From positions 21,214 to 85,213 of the forward strand of contig CAVSGR010000003.1 in assembly GCA_963727535.1 (NCBI GenBank): a DNA stretch of 64,000 nucleotides, read 5' to 3'. Positions 9,506 to 19,076 of this stretch are shown here, piece after piece. The stretch's first letter is position 1. Each line of letters opens with the position of its first letter. The notes under the pieces were generated by a model that was not told where the DNA came from, did no database searches, and saw only the letters and a program-made list of their open reading frames with translations. The DNA comes from RBG-16-34-14 sp963727535. GTDB taxonomy: Bacteria; Bacteroidota; Ignavibacteria; Ignavibacteriales; Ignavibacteriaceae. Position numbers and translations under genes: made by a program.

Positions 9506-10865
9506 AGAGATAATAGTTATTGAAGATAACAACACTATGAGATTGGGAATTACGGACAGTCTTAAAAGTGAAGGATATAAGGTAACTCCGTTTGAAAATG
9601 GTATTGAAGCATTAAAGAAAATCCAGCTTTCACCTCCCGCAATGGCTATAGTAGATTTAAAGATGGAGCCAATGAACGGTATAGAAGTTTTAGAAAAACT
9701 CAAGGAAATTAATCCTTCCACTGAAGTCTTAATGATTTCTGCTTATGGAACTGTTGAAGATGCAGTTAAAGCACTAAAGTTAGGTGCGGCAGATTTTCTT
9801 GCCAAACCTTTTTCACCTGATGAACTTCGTTTCCGGGTGAATAAAATCTGGCAAAAAATTTTAAGTGACAGGAAGATTGAATCTTTAATCGATCAGAATA
9901 AATTTTTAAGCGAAGAATTATTTACAGGATATGATGAGATTATCGGGAATTCAAATGCAATAAAAAAAGTTTTTTCTTTGGTCGAGCAGGTTGCAGATAA
10001 AGAAAGCACTATCCTCATCCAGGGAGAAAGCGGAACCGGTAAAGAATTAATCGCAAGAGCTATTCACAAAAAAAGTAATCGTTCAGATCATCCTTTTATA
10101 AGAGTAAACTGCGGCGTGCTTAATGATAATCTTCTTGAAAGTGAATTGTTTGGACATGAAAAAGGTGCCTTTACAGGAGCTGTAAAACAGAAAAAAGGCC
10201 GCTTTGAATTAGCTGATAAAGGAACATTGTTCTTAGACGAAATCGGAGATGTATCAACTGCAATGCAGGTAAAGCTTCTTCGTGTTCTTCAGGAATATGA
10301 ATTTGAAAGGGTTGGCGGAGAAGTCACTTTAAAAACTGATGTAAGAATAATTGCAGCGAGCAACAAAGATCTTCAAAAATTAGTTAACGAAGGAAAATTC
10401 AGAGAAGATTTGTATTACAGGTTAAGTGTGATTCCTGTTTCACTTCCTTCTCTTCGAGAGCGGAAGGAAGATATTTCTTTATTAGTAAATTATTTTCTTC
10501 AGAAGCTTGCAGAAAAAAATCATTCTGAAGAAAAGGCAATAAGTAACGAAGGAATGAAATTATTAGTAGAATATCATTGGCCCGGCAATATTCGGGAGCT
10601 TCAGAACTTAGTTGAAAGATTATATGTAATTTCTCTTGGTAATGTGATAGATTCGTTATTGATAGCAGGTCATTTGAATAGCAATATTGACGTCAATAAC
10701 AGTTATATAAATCTTCCTCTTGAAGATGCGGTTAAATCTTTCGAGAAAAACCTGATTATACAGGCGATGAAAAAATCGAATGGGGTTAAAAACCGTGCTG
10801 CTAAATTGCTTGGGATAAGCACGAGTGTCCTATATTATAAACTGGAAAAGTATGGATTGATATGA
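9495..10865 (+). CDS. NtrC-family sigma-54-dependent response regulator
   Basis: A 456-residue activator. The receiver domain (1-120) has Asp54 as phospho-acceptor (AIVDLKMEP) and Lys104. The AAA+ domain has Walker A GESGTGKE at 177-184, the sigma-54 contact loop GAFTGA at 224-229 and Walker B LFLDEIGD. A Fis-type helix-turn-helix (NRAAKLLGISTSVLYYKLEKYG) closes the protein. It should be phosphorylated by the kinase encoded just upstream (11-base overlap) and activate sigma-54 promoters. Its TGA stop overlaps the start of the next gene (ATGA). I saw no convincing sigma-54 promoter (GGCAC-N5-TTGC type) nearby. Confidence 0.95.
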   Translation: MKSEEIIVIEDNNTMRLGITDSLKSEGYKVTPFENGIEALKKIQLSPPAMAIVDLKMEPMNGIEVLEKLKEINPSTEVLMISAYGTVEDAVKALKLGAADFLAKPFSPDELRFRVNKIWQKILSDRKIESLIDQNKFLSEELFTGYDEIIGNSNAIKKVFSLVEQVADKESTILIQGESGTGKELIARAIHKKSNRSDHPFIRVNCGVLNDNLLESELFGHEKGAFTGAVKQKKGRFELADKGTLFLDEIGDVSTAMQVKLLRVLQEYEFERVGGEVTLKTDVRIIAASNKDLQKLVNEGKFREDLYYRLSVIPVSLPSLRERKEDISLLVNYFLQKLAEKNHSEEKAISNEGMKLLVEYHWPGNIRELQNLVERLYVISLGNVIDSLLIAGHLNSNIDVNNSYINLPLEDAVKSFEKNLIIQAMKKSNGVKNRAAKLLGISTSVLYYKLEKYGLI

Positions 10866-11830
10866 AAAAGTTTTTTGTGTTTATATTATTTGCAGGATTA
10901 ATTAACGCCCAATCTCTCGATAAGCTTGAAAGAAAGTTTGAGCAGTTAAACAATCAATATGATAAAGAAAGCTTAATAGTTGATTCGCTTAACTCCGTTT
11001 TTTCAAAAAGAGCAGAACAGATAGATTCTGAAAAGAAAAAAAATAATCCCGACAAAGCTTTTATTACTGAACTAATGGCTTCTTCTGTTACTATTTCAAA
11101 TAATCTTGAAGGACATAATAATAAAGTTCAAAAGCTCGAAAAAGAGCTTGATAATGTAAAAGAACAACTTAACCGGATTTACATTGCAAAGATTGATTCG
11201 CTTGAAGCATTAAAGAAATCGGGTAAAGAAGACGAGGATAAGTTGAATGAGGAAATATTATCATTTACCGGGAAAAGATTATTAGTTGCCCCAAGAATTT
11301 TAAGTCTTTCTTTTAATCCTGATAAAGTCTTGCGAATTGATTTAAACAAAACGACAGATCCAAAAGAAAAGGCTTTATACAAAGAATATCTTAATAATGC
11401 CCTGGGTGAAGTCAACTCACTTCTTGATAAAGTAAATAAACAAACTTCTGAGGCAGATCAGACAGCTATTCTTCAGGCAAAAACGGAAAAATTTCTTGAA
11501 GAAGCGGAATTGGAAAATAAGGTTCTCTTTCAGAAAAAAAGCAATGTTATTTCACCGGCAAATGCTCAGACTGGAGAGATGGACTATGGAAGTGTAGGGG
11601 TAGTCAGAGAGTCCAAAGCATTTGAAAACCAGGTGCAAACATACCAATTGATTTTAAGGCAATTAGACATTGAGCAATTATCAAGAACCGAGATAAACCC
11701 TGAAATATCCTTCGGCGAAACAAGTAAAAATCTTAGTTTAAAAGATTACATAAATTTATTAAAGGAGGTGAAAAAAAGGTTGCAGGAATTTAAATTAGTT
11801 CTTGCAAATAAAATCGGTTCTTCCAGATGA
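10862..11830 (+). CDS. exported coiled-coil protein
   Basis: A 322-residue protein with a signal peptide (cleavage after about LINAQ, residue 17) followed by charged Glu/Lys/Leu-rich heptad sequence from about residue 20 to 115, predicted as coiled coil. The remaining part is also helical and charged (KLEEAELENKVLFQKK). No family is recognised. Start and stop both overlap neighbours by ATGA junctions, placing it in one translational unit with the NtrC-type regulator and the following barrel protein. A periplasmic scaffold or sensor partner of the kinase is possible but is inference. Confidence 0.7.
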   Translation: MKKFFVFILFAGLINAQSLDKLERKFEQLNNQYDKESLIVDSLNSVFSKRAEQIDSEKKKNNPDKAFITELMASSVTISNNLEGHNNKVQKLEKELDNVKEQLNRIYIAKIDSLEALKKSGKEDEDKLNEEILSFTGKRLLVAPRILSLSFNPDKVLRIDLNKTTDPKEKALYKEYLNNALGEVNSLLDKVNKQTSEADQTAILQAKTEKFLEEAELENKVLFQKKSNVISPANAQTGEMDYGSVGVVRESKAFENQVQTYQLILRQLDIEQLSRTEINPEISFGETSKNLSLKDYINLLKEVKKRLQEFKLVLANKIGSSR

Positions 11831-12873
11831 CGTTTAGTTCCATTCGTGTAAAATATATTTTTCTGATTATTCTTCTATTTTTTTCTTCTGGTTCTTATTC
11901 CCAGGTCGATTGGCGCCTTAGTGGTGAAACGGGATTTTTCAAATCGTCCGGGGATGAAACGTTACAAAAAGAAAACACACTTTCACTTTTTGACGGATTC
12001 ATTAAAATATGATTATGAAACAGAAAAGAGAACTGCCTCACTTTCACTACGTGCACGTCCCGAGTTTTACGGTTTTAGTAACCCATTAATTTTATCAAAC
12101 TGAGAGCAGAAGGCGATTATTATCAATCTGAAGAAAAGTTTAACTGGGGATTAAATATATCACGACAAGTAAATTTTTTTAAGCAGCAAAACTCTAATCT
12201 TACGTATAATATTTTTTCCTTAACAGGAAGTGCAACCTGGTTTTATATTGATAATATGCCTGTGAACACAAACTTAGGTTATGCTTACCAGGTAATAAAA
12301 AATAATGAGGAATATAATCTCGATCTATTGTTTTTTGATTGCAAACTCTATAGTCAGCTAAGTACATATATGAAATTTAGTTATGGATTGTATTTGGAAA
12401 GATTCTTTATCACAAATGAAGTTGAGATTCTACATACAAGCTCGTATTATAAAAACAACGGCTGGAGGTTTGGTCCTCAACTGAGCTTAAATTATCTTAA
12501 AGAATTTATTGTAAATATCGATTATAAATTCCTCAGTCAGGACTCGAAGTTTACAAGAGATTTTTCTTATGAGCATTTAATAAGAATAGTCGCCGGGAAA
12601 ATTTTTTTCACAGACTGGTCGGCTTTTTTGCTGGTGGATTATAATACGTTATCTCTTAAGAAAACTTCTGATTACATTGATGGAATTACGCCGCTTTATA
12701 CTCCTTTAAACTATGAAAACAGGATATATTTGAAAGTTGCTTATGAATTGAATAACAATTTTGAAATGTTTACAAAGGCTGGCTATTTTAAGGACAATCT
12801 TTATGAGAATAAATTTTCACTCGAAGGATGGAACGCTACCATAGGAATAGAAATAAGTAAAGGAACAGAATAA
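11827..12873 (+). CDS. predicted outer-membrane protein, with two frameshifts
   Basis: A signal peptide (FFSSGSYSQVDW) opens the first frame, which stops at 12012. Continuation lies one base later (TDSLKYDYETEKRTASLSLRA) until 12103, and from about 12090 the original frame resumes (KLRAEGDYYQSEEKFNWG...) to 12873. One extra T in the T5 run at 11987-11991 and one missing base near 12085-12100 would restore about 348 residues. The sequence is rich in Tyr/Asn/Phe beta strands, like an outer-membrane barrel. It is the last gene of the kinase-regulator operon (ATGA overlap). It could be a true pseudogene, but the two indels compensate each other. Confidence 0.65.
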
Positions 12874-12945
12874 AAACAGGGATATGAATGCATGCAAAAT
12901 GCGCTCATGCAGCCATACTTCCATTTAATTTTAACAATATAAATT

Positions 12946-13632
12946 ATGGACAATAAATTATACCTGGTCTCAACTCCCATAGGCAATTACGAAGATATAA
13001 CTCTCCGTGCATTAAGAATTCTTAAAGAAGTCGATTTCATTATTTGTGAAGAATTTAAAGAAGCGCGAAGACTTCTCTCCAATTATCAAATTAATAAAGA
13101 ACTGATTGCGCTTAATGAGCATAATGAAAACGAAATTGCAAATGATATTCTGCTTAAACTAGTAGAAGGAAAATCTGCAGCGTTAATCTCAGATGCAGGC
13201 ACACCTCTTTTTTCTGATCCGGGGCATTTACTTGTCGAACTTTGCATTTCACAAAAGATTGATGTTGTTCCGGTTCCCGGTGCAAGCTCTTTACTGCCCG
13301 CACTTATTGGTTCAGGTTTTGATTTTGAAAAGTTCTACTACTACGGCTGGCTTTCTCCCAAAAAAGATATAAGAAGAAAAGAGTTGTTAAAATTAAAGGG
13401 AATCAGAGAAGTTATTGTTTTGCTTGATACTCCTTATAGATTAAAAAGTTTACTAACTGATGTTGTAAAAATTTTGGGAAAAGATTTAAGAACAGTTTTA
13501 GCTTTTGAATTAACAATGAAGACTGAAAAATTTTACCGGGGAACCGCAGAATGGATTTTAAATAATGCAGAACAAAAAAATCTTAAGGGAGAATTCGTCC
13601 TGATTTTAGATAATAAGAAATCCCGTAACTGA
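12946..13632 (+). CDS. rsmI: 16S rRNA (cytidine-2'-O)-methyltransferase RsmI
   Basis: A 228-residue SAM-dependent methyltransferase of the tetrapyrrole-methylase fold. It opens with LYLVSTPIGNYEDITLRAL, the standard RsmI N-terminus, and contains ISDAGTPLFSDPGHLLV and PVPGASSLLPAL, the cofactor- and substrate-binding loops. The enzyme 2'-O-methylates C1402 of 16S rRNA in the decoding centre. E. coli RsmI is about 286 residues; this is a shorter form lacking most of the C-terminal extension. It stands alone, 73 bases downstream of the barrel gene. Confidence 0.92.
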   Translation: MDNKLYLVSTPIGNYEDITLRALRILKEVDFIICEEFKEARRLLSNYQINKELIALNEHNENEIANDILLKLVEGKSAALISDAGTPLFSDPGHLLVELCISQKIDVVPVPGASSLLPALIGSGFDFEKFYYYGWLSPKKDIRRKELLKLKGIREVIVLLDTPYRLKSLLTDVVKILGKDLRTVLAFELTMKTEKFYRGTAEWILNNAEQKNLKGEFVLILDNKKSRN

Positions 13633-13641
13633 ATTTGTAAG

Positions 13642-14163
13642 TTATTTTCTTATTAAAGCCGAATAAATATTTTCTCTTCTATAAATAGAAGGCTTCTCTT
13701 TTATTTTCTCTACTCTATATTCTTCTTTCTCAAATAATTTCCTTAAAGAATTATAGTTAATAGGAAAAGGAACCCATATATTGGAAATTTCAGTATCATA
13801 TTCTACAATAAGAAAACAACCTTCTTTTTTTAAGTGAGTTTCGAGTTCCCGGATGAACCAATGTTTTTCTTTTACATAATGAAGGGAGTTAGCCATTAGT
13901 ATTCCATCCAGATTGCCAGGTAATTCCATCTTTGTAAAATCAGCTTGAGATTTTTCTATTACCACGCTTTCAAATTGGGTGGGAATTTTATCCAAATCAG
14001 TTCTACTTTTATCTACCGCGTAAATCAAGCTGTTTCCGGGAAGCAAGCTTGCTAATGCTGTTGTAAAAGTCCCGGTTCCACACCCAAGGTCCGCCCAAAC
14101 CTGTTTGTTATTACTGGTGATAAAGTCATTATTAATTAATTCAACAACTTCCTGAAACTGCAT
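13642..14163 (-). CDS. class I SAM-dependent methyltransferase
   Basis: A 173-residue methyltransferase. Motif I is WADLGCGTGTFTTALA (about residues 24-39), with Asp50-like AVDKS and the motif IV region LDGILMANSLHYV. No specific substrate signature is visible. It lies 13 bases downstream of the GlxA-type regulator gene on the same strand and converges on rsmI with a 9-base gap, so it is probably co-transcribed with the regulator. Confidence 0.8.
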   Translation of the reverse strand: MQFQEVVELINNDFITSNNKQVWADLGCGTGTFTTALASLLPGNSLIYAVDKSRTDLDKIPTQFESVVIEKSQADFTKMELPGNLDGILMANSLHYVKEKHWFIRELETHLKKEGCFLIVEYDTEISNIWVPFPINYNSLRKLFEKEEYRVEKIKEKPSIYRRENIYSALIRK

Positions 14164-14176
14164 AATAGGTTAGACT

Positions 14177-15154
14177 TTATATCGCTATTTGCCGACTATA
14201 CTTATTTCGGTATTGAACTGGAGATAAACCCGTAATTTTTTTAAATGTTGTGCGGAAGGCTTTTGTATCATTGTAACCAACTTCGTACATCACTTCAGTA
14301 ATATTTTTCTTCCCTGTTTCAAGATTCTTTTTGGCAGCTTCAATCTTTACTCTCTGTATATATTCTACAATAGTGTTTGCTGTTGCTTTTTTAAATCTGC
14401 GTTCAAGGTTTCGGCGGCTCAACGCACAAATTATTGCAATTTGGTTGACCGTAAGTTTATCATAGTAATTACTTTCAATAAATTCCTGAGCTTTTTTTAT
14501 GTGTTCATCTTCGTGTTCCTTTTGTCCTTTGAACATGATAAAAGGAGATTGACTATCCCGTTCAATATCTAACTGAAATAACTTGGAGCAAAGGACAGCT
14601 ATTTCTCTTCCGGCATATTTTTCAATTAAGTATAAAATAAGATTAGTAGAAGAGTACGCACCTCCACTTGAATAAATACCAAGTTCATCTGTGAGTACTT
14701 TATCAACTACAAGATTTACATCCGGGAACATCTTTCGGAAATCATTTGTTGCACGCCAGTGAGTAGAACATTGTTTTCCATTTACTAATCCTGTTGCTGC
14801 GAGTAAAAATGCGCCAACACAAAGGCTGGCTACCTCCGCACCATGGTTATATTGATGTATAATCCAGGGAATAAAACTTCGGTTTATTTCCAAAGCTTTT
14901 TGTAAATCTCCTTGGAATGCGGGAATAATTATCAGGTCCGTTTTCTTAACATCATTAATTAGTTTGTTTGTTTTTACAGTATATAAACTGTTATTTAGTT
15001 TAACTTCTTTAGATAATCCTACAAGGTTAACATCAAATAACGGAGATTTTCCATTGGCTGATAAAATGTTATTTACTTCTCTGAATGCTTCGTGAGGTCC
15101 CTCTATACTGCCTAATTTGGCTCTTTCAGGAACCAGTATTGATATATTCTTCAT
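14177..15154 (-). CDS. GlxA-family AraC-type transcriptional regulator
   Basis: A 325-residue regulator with two domains. The N-terminal DJ-1/PfpI-like (amidase-like) part contains ASLCVGAFLLAATGLVNGKQ and CSTHWR, the usual GlxA landmarks. The C-terminal AraC/XylS double helix-turn-helix spans about 220-320 (LTVNQIAIICALSRRNLERRF, ITEVMYEVGYNDTKAFRTTF). It probably senses a small metabolite through the DJ-1-like pocket. A copy of the 41-base recurrent element (15176-15216) lies just upstream of the start. It probably forms an operon with the methyltransferase. Confidence 0.88.
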   Translation of the reverse strand: MKNISILVPERAKLGSIEGPHEAFREVNNILSANGKSPLFDVNLVGLSKEVKLNNSLYTVKTNKLINDVKKTDLIIIPAFQGDLQKALEINRSFIPWIIHQYNHGAEVASLCVGAFLLAATGLVNGKQCSTHWRATNDFRKMFPDVNLVVDKVLTDELGIYSSGGAYSSTNLILYLIEKYAGREIAVLCSKLFQLDIERDSQSPFIMFKGQKEHEDEHIKKAQEFIESNYYDKLTVNQIAIICALSRRNLERRFKKATANTIVEYIQRVKIEAAKKNLETGKKNITEVMYEVGYNDTKAFRTTFKKITGLSPVQYRNKYSRQIAI

Positions 15155-15175
15155 AACCTTAACATAAAAAAAGAG

Positions 15176-15216
15176 GTTGTCGCAATCAACCCCTTAAGTT
15201 GCCGTATTTACACTTG
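15176..15216 (+). promoter_or_regulatory. recurrent 41-base bipartite element, copy A
   Basis: Aligns without gaps to 24931-24971 (32 of 41 identical), and to the weaker copies at 30186-30226 and 43446-43486. The conserved blocks are TGTCG at positions 3-7, CCC near 15-17 and CGTA-x-TTAC from position 28. This resembles a two-block ECF-type promoter pointing right. In this copy it is followed by a perfect ribosome binding site (AGGAGG at 15251-15256) and a short open frame at 15261. It could instead be an operator for the GlxA-type gene on the other strand. Confidence 0.4.
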
Positions 15217-15260
15217 GAGGATATAAGGAGTATCTTCTTTCTCTTTATTCAGGAGGTTGC

Positions 15261-15320
15261 ATGAATGCTAATTTATCAAAACATTTAAACAATATACAGA
15301 CTTTTATAAATCGTTTAACG
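15261..15320 (+). pseudogene. possible 5' remnant of a small gene
   Basis: ATG at 15261 sits 4 bases after a perfect AGGAGG. The first 20 codons (MNANLSKHLNNIQTFINRLT) read like a real helical N-terminus. The frame then runs to a stop at 15405-15407 through sequence that is antisense to the isochorismatase-fold gene, which argues that only the 5' end of an original gene survives here. It lies 45 bases after recurrent element A. It could also be a genuine 48-residue peptide. Confidence 0.3.
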
Positions 15321-15924
15321 AAATTAGAGAAACTCCTATGCCCCTTAATTCTTCAACTCCCTTTGAATATATTCCTGAGATTGAATTTGATATTATTCCA
15401 ATTTTGAAATCTCTTTCGCTCGCTTCATATATTGTTGTACGTGGACAATTGGGATAATTACAGCCTGATATCAGGATTGAGTTAATCCCTTTTGATCTTA
15501 AAAACGATTCCAAATTTGTGTTATAGAATGCTCCCCATCTTGGTTTATACATGATCCATTCGTTGTTGTTTACTTTTTGAAACTGTTTGTCAAGTAGTGT
15601 ATCAATATCCAGCTCTATTTCCAGATCACCAATAACATTTTTGACAATATTAATTCCCAATGTATCAGGACTGACAATCCCTTTAGATTTTTTTACTATC
15701 TCTTTTCTGCATAGTTCTGCATTTGAACCGTCTTGTTGATATATTCTGATTACATGAATGATTGGCCTGTTTTTTAACCTATAAATTGATGCAATAGCAG
15801 CAATATCTTCAATAATGTCATCAGACCCCGGAATGTAGGCAGAACCGTTCGGATATACAAAATCGTTTTGAAAATCAATGGTTAGAAGACAGCTATTATT
15901 TTTCTCAAAATCAATGTAAGACAT
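15304..15924 (-). CDS. isochorismatase-family cysteine hydrolase
   Basis: About 206 residues. With the start at the ATG behind GGGAGAAGTA (15924), the catalytic triad is Asp17 (LLTIDFQNDF), Lys127 (MYKPRWGAF) and Cys160 (NCPRTTIYEASERDF), matching the isochorismatase-like hydrolases (nicotinamidase, N-carbamoylsarcosine amidase). An in-frame ATG four codons upstream (15936) lacks a ribosome binding site. The substrate cannot be named from the sequence. The gene is alone on this strand, followed by the regulator gene about 150 bases on. Confidence 0.85.
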   Translation of the reverse strand: MSYIDFEKNNSCLLTIDFQNDFVYPNGSAYIPGSDDIIEDIAAIASIYRLKNRPIIHVIRIYQQDGSNAELCRKEIVKKSKGIVSPDTLGINIVKNVIGDLEIELDIDTLLDKQFQKVNNNEWIMYKPRWGAFYNTNLESFLRSKGINSILISGCNYPNCPRTTIYEASERDFKIGIISNSISGIYSKGVEELRGIGVSLISLNDL

Positions 15925-16112
15925 TACTTCTCCCATTTACATTATAGCTATTACTTAAAATAAATTGCATTCAGGTAGTTCGGATGATATTTCCCGGATT
16001 ATTTTCTAATACATAATCCAATATAGCAAAATCAAATCTTCCATCTTGTGAAAGATCGTACTTCGGTATTGGGATGTGAGAATTAAACTTGTTTATCACT
16101 TATTATATTTTT

Positions 16113-16274
16113 ATGACCACCTGGGTAAAATGATAAAAGTTGTTTCGCGAAAAACGATCAGCACAATCGAGGTCGGTATATTTATTCCCCATAACTATTG
16201 CATTGAAGATTGTGCATTATTTTAAAGTGCCTGTAGAAGAGATATTCAAATTAAAGAAAGTGGATGGTAATTAG
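16113..16274 (+). pseudogene. degenerate Xre-family helix-turn-helix regulator
   Basis: In one frame VSRKTISTIEVG is readable around 16140-16175, and in another, from about 16195, TIALKIVHYFKVPVEEIFKL runs to a TAG at 16272-16274. Joined, they match the C-terminal half of small Xre regulators (VSRQTISAIENGKYNPS...ALKIAKxFxxxIEEIF). No intact frame or start exists. This remnant occupies the middle of the 511-base gap before katG; the remainder of that gap is AT-rich with no other coding signal. Confidence 0.6.
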
Positions 16275-16447
16275 TTTAATTGATTCCGTCGATTAGAGTT
16301 ATAGATAACATCTATAATCGAATAAACATTATTGATAAAAAGTATAAATAATATTTTTGTAAATTATAAGATCTAATCACTAAATATTTATAAAAAGATA
16401 ATTGCAAATTTTAACTTAAAAACAATATTATAACAGAGGGAGATAAA

Positions 16448-18660
16448 ATGGAAAAAGATCAAAACAAACAAGCTTACAATACTAATGATGTAAGCAAGTG
16501 CCCGGTTAAGCACGGCGCAGGCGGCGGCACATCAAACCGTGACTGGTGGCCGAATAAATTAAATTTAAGCATCCTTCGGCAACATTCTTCCAAATCCAAC
16601 CCTATGGGAGAAGAATTCAACTACGCTAAAGAATTCAAGAGTCTCGACCTCAACGCTGTGAAGAAGGACATTTTCGATTTGATGACAGATTCGCAGGACT
16701 GGTGGCCAGCAGATTTCGGTCACTACGGACCATTCTTCATTCGTATGGCATGGCACAGTGCAGGAACTTATCGTATTAATGATGGTCGTGGAGGAGGCGG
16801 CACCGGCGCGCAACGTTTTGAACCGCTCAACAGTTGGCCAGACAATGTGAACCTTGACAAAGCTCGCAGGTTGCTTTGGCCTGTCAAGCAGAAATACGGA
16901 AAGAAAATTTCTTGGGCAGATCTCATTATTCTTGCCGGTAACTGCGCCCTCGAGTCGATGGGCTTCAAGACTTTTGGTTTCGGCGGCGGACGTGAAGATG
17001 TTTGGGAACCTCTCGAAGATATCTATTGGGGTTCCGAGGGTGAGTGGCTGGATGATAAACGTTATAGTGGTGAACGTGATCTTGAGAATCCACTTGCTGC
17101 AGTTCAGATGGGTTTAATCTATGTTAATCCTGAAGGTCCGAATGGAAATCCAGATCCGCTTGCAGCAGCACACGATATTCGCGAAACATTTAGACGAATG
17201 GCTATGAATGATGAAGAAACCGTTGCACTTATTGCGGGCGGACACACATTTGGCAAAGCACACGGAGCGGCTGATCCGGGTAAATACGTTGGTCCGGTAC
17301 CTGCGGCTGCAGGCATCGAGGAACAAGGTCTAGGTTGGAACAGCAGTTTTGGAACCGGTAAAGGTGGTGATACAATTGGTGGTGGACCGGAAGTTACATG
17401 GACAACAACCCCAACTAAGTGGGGCAACAATTTCTTTGAAAACCTTTTCGGTTATGAATGGGAATTAACAAAGAGTCCTGCAGGTGCACAACAATGGGTC
17501 GCAAAGAATGCTTCCAATACAATTCCTGATGCTGCCGATCCATCAAAAAAACACTTGCCGACTATGCTTACTACCGATCTTTCTTTAAGGTTTGATCCGG
17601 CTTATGAAAAAATTTCAAGACGCTTCTATGAAAATCCTGATGAGTTTGCAGATGCATTTGCACGTGCGTGGTTTAAACTGACTCACCGTGATATGGGTCC
17701 TATCGCACGCTACTTAGGACCGGAAGTGCCTGAAGAAGAATTGATTTGGCAGGATCCAATTCCGGCTGTTAATCATAAATTGATTGAAGATAAAGATATC
17801 GCTGCATTAAAAGATAAAATTTTTGCTTCGGGTTTGTCTGTATCTCAATTGGTATCAACTGCCTGGGCTTCAGCATCAACATTCCGCGGTTCTGATAAAC
17901 GCGGCGGTGCGAATGGTGCACGTATTCGTCTTTCACCACAGAAAGATTGGGAAGTAAACAACCCGGCTCAACTTGGCAAAAGTGTTGAAGACTCTTGAAG
18001 ACATCCAGAAAGAATTCAACAAAGCACAATCCGGTGGTAAGAAAGTTTCACTTGCCGATTTGATTGTTCTTGGGTGGATGTGCAGGTGTTGAGAAAGCGG
18101 CAAAGAATGCTGGTCACAATGTAACAGTGCCCTTCACACCGGGACGTGCCGATGCATCTCAAGAACAAACCGATGTGGAAGCCTTTGAAGTTCTCGAGCC
18201 GCTTGCTGACGGTTTCCGAAACTATATGAAAAGCAAATATATGCCATCAGCCGAGGAAATGCTTGTTGACCGTGCACAACTTTTAACTCTAACCGCTCCC
18301 GAAATGACGGCACTTCTGGGTGGGATGCGCGTTCTTAACACAAACTACGATGGATCCAAACACGGCGTTTTCACAAAGAACACCGGGTCACTTACAAACG
18401 ATTTCTTTGTTAACCTGCTGGATTTGGGAACTGTGTGGAAGAAAACTTCGGAATCAGAAGATGTTTTTGAAGGACGTGATCGCAAAACTGGTGAAGTGAA
18501 ATGGACAGGTACACGTGTCGATCTCATTTTCGGTTCAAACTCAGAACTTCGTGCCCTCGCTGAAGTTTATGCCTGTGAGGATTCTAAGGAGAAGTTTGTG
18601 AAGGATTTTGTAGCTGCATGGAATAAAGTAATGAATCTTGATAGGTTTGATTTAGGTTAA
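16448..18660 (+). CDS. katG: bifunctional catalase-peroxidase KatG, with two frameshifts
   Basis: Haem enzyme that removes H2O2. Distal residues are Arg99, Trp102 and His103 (RMAWHSAGTYR), proximal His266 (AGGHTFGKAHG), and the Trp102-Tyr225-Met251 set needed for the covalent adduct and catalase activity is present. The first frame ends at 17998, inside the C-terminal domain. Removing one A from the run 17978-17981 gives GKVLKTLEDIQKEF, and one G from 18072-18074 gives VLGGCAGVEKAAKN, restoring about 736 residues, the normal length. The start follows GAGGGAG. G+C is higher than in neighbouring genes (32 of 60 bases in 16741-16800). Confidence 0.93.
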
Positions 18661-18700
18661 GTTAAGGGTTATTAAGTTATTAGGTAAATTAGTTATTAAG

Positions 18701-18730
18701 AGGTGGTTTGGCAGCAAGCCACCTTTTTTA
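18701..18730 (+). terminator. rho-independent terminator of katG
   Basis: AGGTGGTTT at 18701-18709 pairs with AAGCCACCT (one G-T pair) ending at 18723, followed by a T6 run. It lies 40 bases after the katG stop. Confidence 0.7.
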
Positions 18731-18760
18731 ATTTTAAGGTTTATCTTTATTTCTATTTCA

Positions 18761-19036
18761 CTATTTTGGCCACGGCCAGGCTCTTCCACCATCTTCATAA
18801 TCTACTTTCTTTTTTCTCAGGTAATTAAAACGAAGGATAAAAACCGTTCCCAAAATTGTAATCATAATAAATAAAAAATTTCCCACCATGATTTCATTGA
18901 ATAATTTAACAGGAGAAAAAGCATCGAGTAGAAAATTGCGGGACCCAAAGAAAACAAGTATAAATGCAAATACTGCACAAAAATATAATGTGATTATTAT
19001 TTTCAATATAAATTTTATGATTTCCCGTAAAGTCAT
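18761..19036 (-). CDS. small membrane protein
   Basis: A 91-residue protein with two predicted membrane helices (about 8-30 and 48-68) and a short charged C-terminal tail. No family is recognised. It converges on katG and is followed upstream on the same strand by another small membrane-protein gene. Probably real, given the uninterrupted frame and membrane topology, but without other support. Confidence 0.5.
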   Translation of the reverse strand: MTLREIIKFILKIIITLYFCAVFAFILVFFGSRNFLLDAFSPVKLFNEIMVGNFLFIMITILGTVFILRFNYLRKKKVDYEDGGRAWPWPK

Positions 19037-19076
19037 ATTGTGAAGTCAAACTCGTTTATGATAGTGCTTAGTTATT

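Noticed and set aside
12889..12911. TGCATG...CATGCA hairpin before rsmI as a terminator
   Set aside because: Only a 6-bp stem with an 11-base loop and no direct T-run; too weak to call.
17119..17430. Leftward open frames inside katG
   Set aside because: They are antisense to a strongly conserved enzyme and encode Pro/Ser-rich low-complexity sequence.
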